DNA from: Streptomyces alanosinicus | GTDB taxonomy: Bacteria > Actinomycetota > Actinomycetes > Streptomycetales > Streptomycetaceae | DNA length: 64,000 nt | Direction: 5' to 3' | NCBI RefSeq assembly: GCF_014650595.1 | Contig: NZ_BMVG01000007.1 | Span: 1-64,000, forward strand | In this document: positions 16,464 to 25,229 of the stretch, in pieces | How the letters are laid out: every line of letters starts with the position of its first letter | Position numbering within the stretch: position 1 is the first letter of the stretch | The notes under the pieces: model-generated | What the model was told of the DNA's origin: nothing | The model's input: the letters and a program-made list of their open reading frames with translations, nothing else | The model's database searches: none | Made by a program: the position numbers and the translations under genes

Positions 16464-19400
16464 GTGCGCAGACAAGTGCAAAGTGCTGCGGCCGGTGTGG
16501 CCATCGCCGCAGCGGTCGCTGTCGCGGCGGGCCTGACCAGCCCGGCGTCGGCGAAGCCCACGGAGCGCATCCCGACCGCTGCCTCCGCCGCGGCGCTCAC
16601 CGTGAAGACCCATGTCACTCTGATCACCGGTGACCGGGTCGCCCTCGACGCCAAGGGCCGGATCATCGGCCTGGAGCGGGCCAAGGGCCGTGAGCACATA
16701 CCTTTCCAGGTCCGCAGGACCGAGGGCCACACGCTGCTCATCCCGGTCGACGCCGTCCACCTGGTGGCCTCCGGCAAGCTGGACCAGCGCCTGTTCGACA
16801 TCACGGAGCTGAACAAGGCCGCCACCCGCCGGGCCCAGAAGGACGGCCTGAAGGTCATCGTCGGCTACACCGGCGCTGCCACGGAGGCCAGGGCCGACGT
16901 CCGGGGCGCGGGCCGGCTGCGCCGCAGCCTGACCGCGCTCGACGCCGACGCGGTGCAGACACCGGTCCGGGGCACCGCGGCGCTGTGGCACGCCGTCACC
17001 GACGGCGGCAGGACCGCCGCCGGCATCGCGCACATCTGGCTCGACGGCGTCCGCAAGGCCTCCCTCGACACATCCGTGCCGCAGATCGGCGCGCCCGTCG
17101 CCTGGAAGGCCGGCTACACCGGCAAGGGCGTGAAGGTCGCCGTCCTCGACACCGGCGTGGACACCCGCCACCCGGACCTGAAGCACCAGGTGATCGCGGC
17201 CAAGAACTTCACCGCCGCCAAGGACGCCACCGACCACTACGGGCACGGCACCCACGTCGCCTCCATCGTGGCGGGCACCGGCGCCGCATCGGGCGGCAGG
17301 TACAAGGGGGTCGCCCCGGACGCCGAGATCCTGAGCGGCAAGGTGCTGGACGACAGCGGCTCCGGTGACGACTCCGGCATCCTCGCCGGCATGGAGTGGG
17401 CGGCCGCGCAGGGCGCGAGCGTCGTCAACCTCAGCCTCGGCGGCCCCGACAGCCCCGGCGTCGACCCGCTGGAGGCCGAGGTCGACAAGCTCTCCGCCAC
17501 CAAGGGCGTCCTGTTCGCGATCGCCGCGGGCAACGACGGACCCGGGTCGGTCGGCTCGCCGGGCAGCGCGGACGCCGCGCTCACCGTCGGCGCCGTCGAC
17601 AAGAAGGACAAGCTCGCCGACTTCTCCTCCACCGGCCCGCGCGCCGGGGACGGCGCCGTCAAGCCGGACGTCACCGCCCCGGGTGTGGACATCACCGCCG
17701 CCGCGGCCAAGGGCAGCGTCGTCGACCACGAGGTCGGCGAGAAGCCCGCCGGCTATCTGACCCTCTCCGGCACCTCGATGGCCACCCCGCATGTCGCGGG
17801 CGCCGCCGCGATCCTGAAGCAGGAGCACCCCGACTGGGGTTACGCCGAGCTGAAGGGCGCGCTGACCGGCTCCGCCAAGGGCGGCAACTACACGCCGTAC
17901 CAGCAGGGTTCGGGCCGTGTCGCGGTGGACAGGGCCATCGGGCAGTCCGTGGTCGCCGACCCGGTGTCGGTGAACTTCGGTACGCAGGCGTGGCCGCACA
18001 CCGACGACCAGCCGGTCACCAAGGAGGTGACGTACCGCAACCTCGGCGACAAGGACGTCACGCTCACCCTGAGCAGCCGCGGCCTGGACCCCAAGGGCCA
18101 CGCGGCCCCGGACGGCTTCTTCCAGCTCGGCTCGACGAAGCTGACGGTCCCGGCACACGGCAGGGCCTCCGTCGACCTCACCGTGAACACCAAGCTGGGC
18201 GGCACCCTCGACGGCGCCTACTCCGCGTATGTGACCGCGACCGGCGCCGGCCAGAGTGTCCGCACGGCCGCCGCGGTGCGGCGCGAGGTGGAGTCGTACG
18301 ACGTCACCCTGAAGTTCATCGGCCGCGACGGCAAGCCGGCGAAGTCCTACACCGCCGCCCTCACCGGGGTGGCCGGACGGGCGAGCGGCACGGACGTGAG
18401 CCCGTACGACCCGTCCGGCACGGTGACGGTGCGGGTGCCCAAGGGCACGTACCTCTTCAACTCCTCCGTCCTGGTGGACCCGGACGACAGCGACAAGGGC
18501 CTCGACTGGATCGCCCAGCCGAAGCTGACCGTCACCAAGAAGCAGACGATCACGGTCGACGCGCGCAAGGCCAAGCCGGTGGACGTCACCGTGCCGGCCT
18601 CGGGTGTGAAGTCCCGCTTCGCCGCGCCCGGCTTCACCCTCACGCTCGGCGGGAACCAGTACAGCTACACCTGGTTCCTGGACTCGTACAAGAACTTCCG
18701 CACCGCCCACCTGGGCCCGCAACTGCCCGCCGGCCAGCTGTTCCAGCAGTGGGACGGCCACTGGACCAAGGGCACGAGCGACCAGTACGACGTCACCTCC
18801 GGCGGCCCGGTGCGGAAGCTCGCCGCCGGCTACACCAAGCACTACAAGGCCGGTGAGCTGGCCATCGTCAAGGCCCGCCTCGGTGCCGCGGCGGACGGCA
18901 GGACGGGTTCGATCAGCGCCACCGGCTGGCTGCCCGGCGCCTCCGCCGCCACCTCCATCGACATCCGGCAGAAGCTGCCCGGTACCCGCGCCCTGCATCT
19001 GTCCGCGGGCGGCGGGGTCCAGTGGGGCCTGGACTTCACCCAGTACGACGGGGTCGACCAGGACGGCTTCCCGGTCGCCGACGCGAGCTACGCGCTCGGC
19101 GAGTCCTCCTTCCGGGCCGGCCACAGCTATGCGAAGACGGTCAACACCGCGGTCTTCGGCCCGTACGTCGGCAAGGACGTCGGTCTCTTCCGCAACGGCA
19201 ACCAGATCTTCGGCTCGCTGCCGCTGTTCGCCGACGCCGGCAAGCACGCCGGGGTCTCGGACCTCAGCTCGGTGCGCACCACCCTGTACCGCGACGGCAC
19301 CGAGGTCGGCTCCAACACCGACCCGCTGTTCGGCGAGGAGACCTTCAAGGTCCCGGCCGGTGAGGCCGGCTACCGGCTCACCACCTCGGTCAGGCGCGCG

Positions 19401-19781
19401 GCGAGGGTGTCCACGGCGTCCTCCCGGATCGACGCGGCCTGGACCTTCCGCTCCAAGAAGGTCTCCGGCGCCCCCGTCCAGCTCCCCGCCTCCGTGCTGC
19501 GCTACGGCATCGCGACCGGCCTGGACAGCACGGTACCGGCCGGCCGCGCGGTCACCTTCCCGGTCACCGTCGAGGGCTCGGCGGCGTTCGGCAACCTGAA
19601 GTCGCTGACCGTGTACGTCTCCTACGACGGCAAGACCTTCACGCAGGTCCCCGTCCACGACGGCAGGATCACGGTGAAGACCCCGGCCCGGGGCAGGTCC
19701 GTCTCCCTGCGCTCCCGGATCACCGACAAGAAGGGCAACACGTCGGAGATCACGATCCACGACGCGTACTTCGGACGGTGA
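16464..19781 (+). CDS. Large secreted subtilisin-like serine protease (family S8)
   Basis: The 1105-residue preproprotein has a signal peptide (MRRQVQS..., cut near SPASA, about residue 30) and a propeptide-like region to about residue 210. The subtilase domain follows: catalytic Asp229 in VAVLDTGVDTRHPDL, His261 in HYGHGTHVAS and Ser438 in SGTSMATPHVAG, with oxyanion Asn in AAGNDGPGS. The C-terminal 600 residues are beta-rich accessory domains (one containing VSVNFGTQAWPHTDD, similar to those in other large Streptomyces proteases). It should be an extracellular endopeptidase. The GTG at 16464 follows AGGGGGAG. Codon use is typical. No dedicated inhibitor gene is adjacent. Confidence 0.92.
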   Translation: MRRQVQSAAAGVAIAAAVAVAAGLTSPASAKPTERIPTAASAAALTVKTHVTLITGDRVALDAKGRIIGLERAKGREHIPFQVRRTEGHTLLIPVDAVHLVASGKLDQRLFDITELNKAATRRAQKDGLKVIVGYTGAATEARADVRGAGRLRRSLTALDADAVQTPVRGTAALWHAVTDGGRTAAGIAHIWLDGVRKASLDTSVPQIGAPVAWKAGYTGKGVKVAVLDTGVDTRHPDLKHQVIAAKNFTAAKDATDHYGHGTHVASIVAGTGAASGGRYKGVAPDAEILSGKVLDDSGSGDDSGILAGMEWAAAQGASVVNLSLGGPDSPGVDPLEAEVDKLSATKGVLFAIAAGNDGPGSVGSPGSADAALTVGAVDKKDKLADFSSTGPRAGDGAVKPDVTAPGVDITAAAAKGSVVDHEVGEKPAGYLTLSGTSMATPHVAGAAAILKQEHPDWGYAELKGALTGSAKGGNYTPYQQGSGRVAVDRAIGQSVVADPVSVNFGTQAWPHTDDQPVTKEVTYRNLGDKDVTLTLSSRGLDPKGHAAPDGFFQLGSTKLTVPAHGRASVDLTVNTKLGGTLDGAYSAYVTATGAGQSVRTAAAVRREVESYDVTLKFIGRDGKPAKSYTAALTGVAGRASGTDVSPYDPSGTVTVRVPKGTYLFNSSVLVDPDDSDKGLDWIAQPKLTVTKKQTITVDARKAKPVDVTVPASGVKSRFAAPGFTLTLGGNQYSYTWFLDSYKNFRTAHLGPQLPAGQLFQQWDGHWTKGTSDQYDVTSGGPVRKLAAGYTKHYKAGELAIVKARLGAAADGRTGSISATGWLPGASAATSIDIRQKLPGTRALHLSAGGGVQWGLDFTQYDGVDQDGFPVADASYALGESSFRAGHSYAKTVNTAVFGPYVGKDVGLFRNGNQIFGSLPLFADAGKHAGVSDLSSVRTTLYRDGTEVGSNTDPLFGEETFKVPAGEAGYRLTTSVRRAARVSTASSRIDAAWTFRSKKVSGAPVQLPASVLRYGIATGLDSTVPAGRAVTFPVTVEGSAAFGNLKSLTVYVSYDGKTFTQVPVHDGRITVKTPARGRSVSLRSRITDKKGNTSEITIHDAYFGR

Positions 19782-19801
19782 GCCGCAGCACCCCCTGACG
19801 C

Positions 19802-19843
19802 CCCTAGGGGCACCCGGACCATGATCTCCGGGTGCTCCTAGGG
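19802..19843. terminator. Bidirectional terminator between subtilase and XRE gene
   Basis: CCCTAGGGGCACCCGGA pairs with TCCGGGTGCTCCTAGGG across a short loop. The stem includes the stop codon of the converging regulator gene. Confidence 0.75.
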
Positions 19844-20728
19844 CACGGTGGTGCGGGTGGCGTCCGTGCCCCAGCTGGACAGCAGACGCAGGTTGTCGGC
19901 GGAGGGGGAGCCCGGTTCGGCGTGGTACGTGAGCAGGGACTGGTCCGAGTCGTCCGTCAGGCGGAAGGACTCGAAGTGCAGGGCGAGGTCGCCCACCAGC
20001 GGGTGGTGCAGCCGTTTGACGCCGTGGTTCTTCTCCTTGACGTCGTGGGTCGCCCACAGCCTGCGGAACTCCTCGCTCTTCACGGAGAGTTCGCCCACCA
20101 GCGCCGACAGCCGCGGGTCGTCCGGATAGCAGCCCGCGTCCATGCGCAGCGCGCAGACGATGTCGATCGCCTTCTGCTGCCAGTCGACGAACAGATCGCG
20201 GTAGTCCGGGTGCAGGAAGACCAGCCGGGCCCAGTTGCGCTCCTCCGGCGGCAGCTCCGCCCAGTCGCCGAAGACCGCCGCCGCCATCCGGTTCCACGCG
20301 AGGATCTCCGAGCGGCGCCCGACCACGTACGCCGGTACGCCCTCCATCGTGTCCAGCAGCTGCCGCAGCGCGACACGGACCTGCTGCTGCCGCGCCGCCG
20401 GCTTCTTCTTGTGCGACTTCGGCTTGGCCAGATGCGTCAGATGCGCGTGCTCGGCGTCCGACAGCCGAAGCGCCCGCGCGATCGAGTCCAGGACCTCCGC
20501 CGAGACATTGCGACCGTTGCCCTGTTCGAGCCGGGTGTAGTACGCCACGGACACCCCGGCCAGCTGCGCCAGCTCCTCGCGGCGCAGCCCCGGCACCCGC
20601 CGGTGCCGGCCGAAGTCGGGCAGCCCCACGTCCTCCGGCTTCAGCCGGGCCCGCCGGCTGCGCAGGAACTCGCTCAGTTCGGCCCGCCGGTCCAGGGGCG
20701 GGGACGAGGGCAGGGGCTGGTTCTCCAT
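19838..20728 (-). CDS. XRE-type transcriptional regulator with MmyB-like ligand domain
   Basis: The 296-residue protein has an N-terminal helix-turn-helix (about residues 10-85; motif VPGLRREELAQLAGVSVAYY followed by TRLEQG). A C-terminal MmyB-like domain (about 105-280; EGVPAYVVGRRSEILAWN ... HPDYRDLFVDW) is known in this family to bind a lipid or fatty acid. The ATG at 20728 gives the usual MENQ-type start; an in-frame GTG lies 15 bases upstream. It is divergent from an alcohol dehydrogenase gene, and such pairs commonly consist of a repressor and its target oxidoreductase. It likely controls that gene and itself from the 168-base shared region. Confidence 0.88.
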   Translation of the reverse strand: MENQPLPSSPPLDRRAELSEFLRSRRARLKPEDVGLPDFGRHRRVPGLRREELAQLAGVSVAYYTRLEQGNGRNVSAEVLDSIARALRLSDAEHAHLTHLAKPKSHKKKPAARQQQVRVALRQLLDTMEGVPAYVVGRRSEILAWNRMAAAVFGDWAELPPEERNWARLVFLHPDYRDLFVDWQQKAIDIVCALRMDAGCYPDDPRLSALVGELSVKSEEFRRLWATHDVKEKNHGVKRLHHPLVGDLALHFESFRLTDDSDQSLLTYHAEPGSPSADNLRLLSSWGTDATRTTVP

Positions 20729-20822
20729 ACGTCCAGTATTCACGGGCGTACGTACCGGAACCTGACCCCGCCAGTGGTAGGCACGGCGGACGTATGCAGA
20801 AGCGTGGTCTGGGTGGTCGTCG

Positions 20823-20828
20823 TAGCGT
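20823..20828 (+). promoter_or_regulatory. Possible -10 of alcohol dehydrogenase gene
   Basis: TAGCGT lies 69 bases before the ATG in the region shared with the divergent regulator. No clear dyad for that regulator was found. Confidence 0.3.
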
Positions 20829-20896
20829 GGGAGAAGCTGCTCGTGTGCCCGGTGGGAAGGCAGCCGGGCGCGCTGACATCGCTAGGAGAACCCGGC

Positions 20897-21943
20897 ATGA
20901 CCACCCCTGTTGCTGCTTACGCCGCGCCCGCCGCGAAGGCCCCGCTGGAGCGGACCACCATCGAGCGGCGCGCGGTCGGCGAGTCCGACGTCCTGATCGA
21001 CATCGAGTTCGCCGGTATCTGCCACTCCGACATCCACCAGGCCCGGGAGGGCTGGGGCACGGCGATCTTCCCGATGGTGCCCGGTCATGAGATCGCGGGT
21101 GTCGTCGCCGAGGTCGGCGCGGGTGTCACGAAGTACGCCGTCGGCGACCGCGTGGGCGTCGGCTGCATGGTCGACTCCTGCCGCGAGTGCGACAACTGCA
21201 AGGCCGGCCTGCAGCAGTACTGCACCGGCGGCGGCCCGGTCTGGACGTACAACTCCGTGGGCAAGGACGGACAGCCCACCTACGGCGGCTACGCACAGAA
21301 GATCGTCGTCGACGAGAACTACGTCGTCCGCATCCCCGACGGCCTCTCCCTGGACGTGGCCGCGCCGCTGCTCTGCGCCGGCATCACCACGTATTCGCCG
21401 CTCAGGCACTGGAACGCCGGTCCGGGCAAGAAGGTCGCGGTCGTCGGCCTCGGCGGCCTCGGCCACATGGGCGTGAAGATCGCGGCGGCGCTCGGCGCCG
21501 AGGTCACCGTGCTGTCCCAGTCCCTGCGCAAGAAGGACGACGGGCTGAAGCTGGGCGCCACCCGCTACTACGCCACCAGCGACCCGAAGACCTTCGAGAC
21601 TCTCAAGGGCACCTTCGACATCATCCTCAACACGGTCTCGGCGCCGCTCGACTTCGACGCGTATCTGTCGCTGCTGCGGACGGACGGCGCGATGGTCAAC
21701 GTCGGCATCCCGGAGGAGCCGGCGCCCATCCTGCTCTCCTCGGTCTTCGGTCACCGCCGCAGCCTGAGCAGCTCCGGCATCGGCGGCATCCCGGAGACCC
21801 AGGAGATGCTCGACTTCTGCGCCGAGCACGGCCTGGGCGCCGAGATCGAGCTGATCCGCGCCGACCAGATCAACGAGGCGTACGAGCGGGTCGTGAACAG
21901 CGATGTCCGCTACCGCTTCGTGATCGACACGGCGACGATCTGA
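20897..21943 (+). CDS. Zinc-dependent NAD(P) alcohol dehydrogenase (YahK/CAD type)
   Basis: The 348-residue medium-chain dehydrogenase oxidises alcohols or reduces aldehydes. Catalytic zinc ligands are in GICHSDIH and GHEIAGVV. The structural zinc cysteines are CRECDNCKAGLQQYC. The Rossmann motif is VVGLGGLGHMGVKIAA, and SQSLRKKDD suggests NADPH preference as in CAD/YahK enzymes. The start at 20897 has an AGGAG site. The substrate is unknown; the YahK group acts broadly on aldehydes. It is divergent from an MmyB-type regulator. Its last codons (ACG ATC TGA) are part of a 16-bp unit repeated downstream. Confidence 0.92.
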   Translation: MTTPVAAYAAPAAKAPLERTTIERRAVGESDVLIDIEFAGICHSDIHQAREGWGTAIFPMVPGHEIAGVVAEVGAGVTKYAVGDRVGVGCMVDSCRECDNCKAGLQQYCTGGGPVWTYNSVGKDGQPTYGGYAQKIVVDENYVVRIPDGLSLDVAAPLLCAGITTYSPLRHWNAGPGKKVAVVGLGGLGHMGVKIAAALGAEVTVLSQSLRKKDDGLKLGATRYYATSDPKTFETLKGTFDIILNTVSAPLDFDAYLSLLRTDGAMVNVGIPEEPAPILLSSVFGHRRSLSSSGIGGIPETQEMLDFCAEHGLGAEIELIRADQINEAYERVVNSDVRYRFVIDTATI

Positions 21944-22008
21944 CGTCGTCACGAGCTGTGACGATCTGATGTCGTGACGATCTGACGTCGTGACGGTCCG
22001 ACGTCGTC
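21935..22008. repeat. 16-bp tandem repeat array
   Basis: Four units related to ACGATCTGACGTCGTG occur at 21935-21950, 21961-21976, 21977-21992 and 21993-22008. The last three are directly adjacent and a 10-base spacer precedes them. Each unit has dyad ends (ACGA...TCGT). The first contains the dehydrogenase stop codon, and the last touches the stop codon of the converging permease gene. Confidence 0.88.
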
Positions 22009-23167
22009 ACGTCTGCCTGGGTCCGCGGCCCAGCAGCCACAGCAGGTACGGCCCGCCGACCAGCGCCGTGAGCGCGCCGACCGGTATCTCCAGCGGCGGC
22101 AGGAGCGTGCGCGCCGCCAGGTCGGCGGTCACCAGCACCACCGCGCCCGTCAGCGCCGAGCAGAGCAGCGGCAGGTGCGGGGTGCAGGCGAGGCGGCGGG
22201 CCAGCTGGGGCGCGGTCAGCGCGACGAACCCGATCGGACCGGCCGCGCCGGTCGCGGTGGCGGCGAGTACGACACCGAGCACGGTCAGCACCAGCCGGGT
22301 GCGGTCCACCCGGACACCGAGCCCGGCCGCGGTCTCGTCCCCGAGCCCCAGCGGCCGGGCGGCCCATCCCGCCCAGACCAGTGCGGGCAGGCACACCGCG
22401 AGCACCACGGCCAGGGGCAGGGCCTGCTCCCAGCCCCGGCCGTCGAGGCTTCCGGTGAGCCACAGCTTCATCTGTTCTGCCGCGTCCAGCTCGCTGTCCG
22501 CGAGATACAGCTGGACGACGGCCGACAGGGCCACCCCGATGCCGACGCCGATGAGCACGAACCGGCCGGCCTGCATGCCGCGCCGCCAGGCCAGCGCGTG
22601 GACGAGCGCGGCGGCCCCGAGTCCGCCGGCGACGGACACGGCGGGCAGGGCGCCGGGGGAGTCCGTCACGCCGGTGGCGAGCGCGAGCACGGTCGCGGCG
22701 GCGGCGCCGTGTCCGACGCCGATCACATCGGGACTGGCGAGCGGGTTCCTGGTCACCGTCTGTACGAGTGCCCCCGCCAGTCCGAGCGCGGCTCCGACGA
22801 GCGCGCCGAGCACGATCCTGGGGACGCGGAGTTCCGTGACGACCAGGTCGTAGGGGGTGCCGCCGTGCCACAGGGCACGCCAGGCGCCGTCCGGCGGTAC
22901 GAGGGTCCGGCCGAGGCAGGCGGAGGCGGCCATGGCCGCCGCCGTGAGGCCGAAGAGGGCGAGGGCGACGAGGGCCGACCGGCGGTGGAGGCGGAGGGAG
23001 AGGAGGGGGTGCGGGCGGAGGACGGTCTCCCGGGTGCGGGTGCGGGTGCGGGTGCGGGTGTGGGTGTGGGTGCTGCGGGTGCGTCGTGGCCGGTCGCGCA
23101 GTTCCCCGCGCCCCTGGGGGGTTGCGGTGCCGTCGGCTGTCCGGTCCCGACGCCGGTCACCTGTCAC
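22007..23167 (-). CDS. FecCD-type siderophore ABC permease with repeat-derived N-terminal extension
   Basis: The 386-residue frame starts with a GTG overlapping the TGA of the upstream permease (GTGA). The FecCD permease body begins about residue 45 (RPHPLLSLRLHRRS) and has the usual multi-helix pattern. Landmarks are LRVPRIVLGALVGAALGLAG, TRNPLASPDVIGV, the cytoplasmic coupling loop GAAGPIGFVALTAPQLARRL and the ending AAGVLTALVG-like VGALTALVGGPYLLWLL. The first 45 residues are unusual: they are translated from a GC-rich interspersed repeat (GRGELRDRP) and from a hexanucleotide run giving alternating Thr-His and Thr-Arg. No better internal start precedes the body. It pairs with the upstream permease to import ferric siderophore. 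Confidence 0.85.
   Translation of the reverse strand: MTGDRRRDRTADGTATPQGRGELRDRPRRTRSTHTHTRTRTRTRTRETVLRPHPLLSLRLHRRSALVALALFGLTAAAMAASACLGRTLVPPDGAWRALWHGGTPYDLVVTELRVPRIVLGALVGAALGLAGALVQTVTRNPLASPDVIGVGHGAAAATVLALATGVTDSPGALPAVSVAGGLGAAALVHALAWRRGMQAGRFVLIGVGIGVALSAVVQLYLADSELDAAEQMKLWLTGSLDGRGWEQALPLAVVLAVCLPALVWAGWAARPLGLGDETAAGLGVRVDRTRLVLTVLGVVLAATATGAAGPIGFVALTAPQLARRLACTPHLPLLCSALTGAVVLVTADLAARTLLPPLEIPVGALTALVGGPYLLWLLGRGPRQT
23033..23079 (-). repeat. Hexanucleotide GGGTGC/GGGTGT microsatellite
   Basis: About seven to eight near-perfect hexamer units, GGGTGC changing to GGGTGT, run through the permease N-terminal coding region. They encode the Thr-His/Thr-Arg alternation. Length change by whole units would keep frame. 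Confidence 0.8.
23096..23116 (-). repeat. Interspersed GC-rich repeat, copy 3 (inside a coding frame)
   Basis: This copy is identical over 21 bp to the one at 5736-5756, in reverse orientation. It sits between the permease start codon and the conserved permease body, so it is translated. Confidence 0.78.
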
Positions 23168-24153
23168 GACACGGCACCCTTCCTGCGCACCAGTACCACC
23201 AGCACCGGCACCCCCACCAACGCCGTCATCACCCCGGCCGGTACCTCGGAAGGAGGCCGGACCACTCGGCCCGCCACATCGGCGACCAGCAGCAACACCG
23301 CACCCAGCACCGCGGACAACGGCAACACCGCCCGGTACCCGACCCCCCGCACCAGCCTCCGCACCGCATGCGGCACGGCGAGCCCCACGAACGCGATCGG
23401 CCCCGCCGCGGCCACCGCGGACGCGACCAGCAAGGTCGCCCCCAGCGCCGCCGCAGCCCGCACCGTACGCACCCGGTGCCCGAGCGCCCGCGCCGTGTCG
23501 TCCCCGAGGGCCAGCGCGTCCAGTCCCCGCGCGCACGCCAGCACCAGCACACCCCCGGCCAGGAGAAACGGCAGCATCCGTACGACCGTCCCCGCGTCCC
23601 GCCCGCCGACCGTCCCCACCTGCCAGAACCGGAACCGGTCCAGCGTCGCCGAACTCGACGTCAGCACCACGGTCGTCGCCCCGGCGGCCATCGCCGACAA
23701 CGCCGTACCGGCGAGCGCCAGCTTCACCGGCGTGGCCCCGCCGCGCCCGCGCGAGGCGATGCCGTACACCAGGCACGCGGCGGCGACGGCCCCGGCGAAG
23801 GCGTACCAGACGGTCCCCTCGAAGCCGTACCCGGCGCCGAGGGCGAGCGCGAGGACTACTCCCGCCGCCGCGCCCTGGCTCAGCCCCAGTACTCCGGGGT
23901 CGGCGAGCGGATTGCGGGTGACGGCCTGCAGCGCGGCCCCGGCGAGCCCGAGCGCGGCCCCCGCGGTCAGCCCGACGAGCGTCCGCGGCACGCGCAGGGA
24001 CCGCACGACGAGCGCGTCCGGTGAACTCCCGCCGTGCAGCAGGGCGTTGAGGGCGACGTCCGGTGCCACCGGCCGGGTGCCGATCGCGAGGCTGAGCAGG
24101 ACGGCGAGGGCCAGCAGGGCGGCGGCCGCCGGCCAGGCGAGCAGGCGGCGCAC
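23164..24153 (-). CDS. FecCD-type siderophore ABC permease
   Basis: The 329-residue protein is a complete iron-complex permease with about ten hydrophobic helices. It has LRVPRTLVGLTAGAALGLAG, TRNPLADPGVLGLSQGAAAG, coupling loop AAAGPIAFVGLAVPHAVRRL and the C-terminal VPAGVMTALVGVPVLVVLV. It forms a heterodimer with the following permease to move a ferric siderophore across the membrane. The GTG at 24153 starts one base after the TAA of the binding-protein gene, and its own stop overlaps the next start, so the three genes are tightly coupled. No ATPase gene adjoins them, implying use of a shared ATPase encoded elsewhere. Confidence 0.9.
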   Translation of the reverse strand: MRRLLAWPAAAALLALAVLLSLAIGTRPVAPDVALNALLHGGSSPDALVVRSLRVPRTLVGLTAGAALGLAGAALQAVTRNPLADPGVLGLSQGAAAGVVLALALGAGYGFEGTVWYAFAGAVAAACLVYGIASRGRGGATPVKLALAGTALSAMAAGATTVVLTSSSATLDRFRFWQVGTVGGRDAGTVVRMLPFLLAGGVLVLACARGLDALALGDDTARALGHRVRTVRAAAALGATLLVASAVAAAGPIAFVGLAVPHAVRRLVRGVGYRAVLPLSAVLGAVLLLVADVAGRVVRPPSEVPAGVMTALVGVPVLVVLVRRKGAVS

Positions 24154-24154
24154 C

Positions 24155-25207
24155 TTACCGAAGGTGCTCGGCGAGCTGTCGTACGACCAGACGGGCGGCC
24201 GTGGGGCCGGCGTTGAGGTACCACGGGTCGTCGTCCACCCGCACCGCGTGTCCGGCCTTGACCGCCTTCATCGACTTCCACAGCGGCCCGGCCAGGACAC
24301 CCTCCGCGTCCGTCTTCGCGGGATCGCCCTGCACGGAGTAGAAGATCCGGTCGCCGTCGGCCGAGTCGATGCGTTCGGCACTGATGTCCTGTGAAATGGC
24401 CGTGAACCGCTGGGACTTCGGCCGCGCGAGACCCATGTCGACGGCGAGGGACCCGGTGAAGGAGGACACGCCGAACATGCGCGTGCGGCCCGGGGTGAAG
24501 CGCAGCATGGACACGGTGGTGGAGCCGCTGAGCGCCGCGCCGCTCTCCTTCGCGTCCGACGCGATGCCGTCGAGCATCTTCCGCGCCTCGTGGCCCTTGC
24601 CGACGGCGTCGCCGACGAGCAGCAGGTCCCGCTTCCAGTTGATGCCGTTGCCCGCGGTGACGACGGTCGGCGCGATCTTCGAGAGCTTGGGGTAAAGGTC
24701 GCCGAGGGAGTCGTTGACCAGGATCAGGTCGGGCTTGGCCGTGGCCAGGGACTCCAGGTTGGGTGCCTGGCGGGTGCCCGCGTCGGTCATCGCGGCAAGC
24801 TTCCGCTTGTCCTGGGGGAAGGCGTCGGCGAGGTAGTCGGGGACGAGATGGGCGTTGTCCGCGCGGGTCGCGGCGGCCGGCACGATGCCGAGGGAGAGCA
24901 GATCGTCCAGCTGGCCCGTGCTGAGCACGGCGATGCGCCGCGGTGCCGACGTGAGCGTCGTACGGCCCTCGAAGTGCGTGACCGTGCGCGGGAAGACGCC
25001 GTCGGCGTCGGTGTCCGAGCCCATGCCGGAGGCGAGCGCGCTGGGTGCGGCGGTGGGGCCCGCGGAGGCGCCGATGACGCCGTGCCGCCCGCCGCCGGCC
25101 GTACCGGAACCTCCCGTGGCCCCTTCTCCGCCGGCCGATCCGCAGCCGACCAGCAGGCCTCCCGCGACGGACATGACCAGAACGGCCCTCAACCTCAACG
25201 CACGCAC
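24155..25207 (-). CDS. Siderophore-binding lipoprotein (FecB/FepB type)
   Basis: The 350-residue protein has a lipoprotein signal with lipobox LLVGC followed by a long Gly/Ser/Ala linker. A class III periplasmic-binding fold follows (RRIAVLSTGQLDDLLSLGIV, KPDLILVNDSL, FSVQGD-like IFYSVQGDP region, ending VVRQLAEHLR). It captures ferric siderophore at the membrane surface for the two permeases downstream. The GTG at 25207 was preferred to one at 25216 because a GGAG lies eight bases before it. An iron box immediately upstream places the operon under a DtxR/DmdR-type repressor. The siderophore bound cannot be read from sequence, and no biosynthesis genes are near. Confidence 0.9.
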   Translation of the reverse strand: MRALRLRAVLVMSVAGGLLVGCGSAGGEGATGGSGTAGGGRHGVIGASAGPTAAPSALASGMGSDTDADGVFPRTVTHFEGRTTLTSAPRRIAVLSTGQLDDLLSLGIVPAAATRADNAHLVPDYLADAFPQDKRKLAAMTDAGTRQAPNLESLATAKPDLILVNDSLGDLYPKLSKIAPTVVTAGNGINWKRDLLLVGDAVGKGHEARKMLDGIASDAKESGAALSGSTTVSMLRFTPGRTRMFGVSSFTGSLAVDMGLARPKSQRFTAISQDISAERIDSADGDRIFYSVQGDPAKTDAEGVLAGPLWKSMKAVKAGHAVRVDDDPWYLNAGPTAARLVVRQLAEHLR

Positions 25208-25229
25208 GACTCGCACTCCGATCGAAAAC

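Noticed and set aside
15666..20879. A 1737-codon minus-strand open frame
   Set aside because: It runs antisense through the subtilase, ABC remnant and regulator, and is a shadow of high-GC third-position bias; the real genes on the opposite strand show catalytic motifs.
21935..22008. Possible CRISPR array
   Set aside because: Units are 16 bp with no unique spacers and no cas genes nearby; this is a simple tandem repeat.
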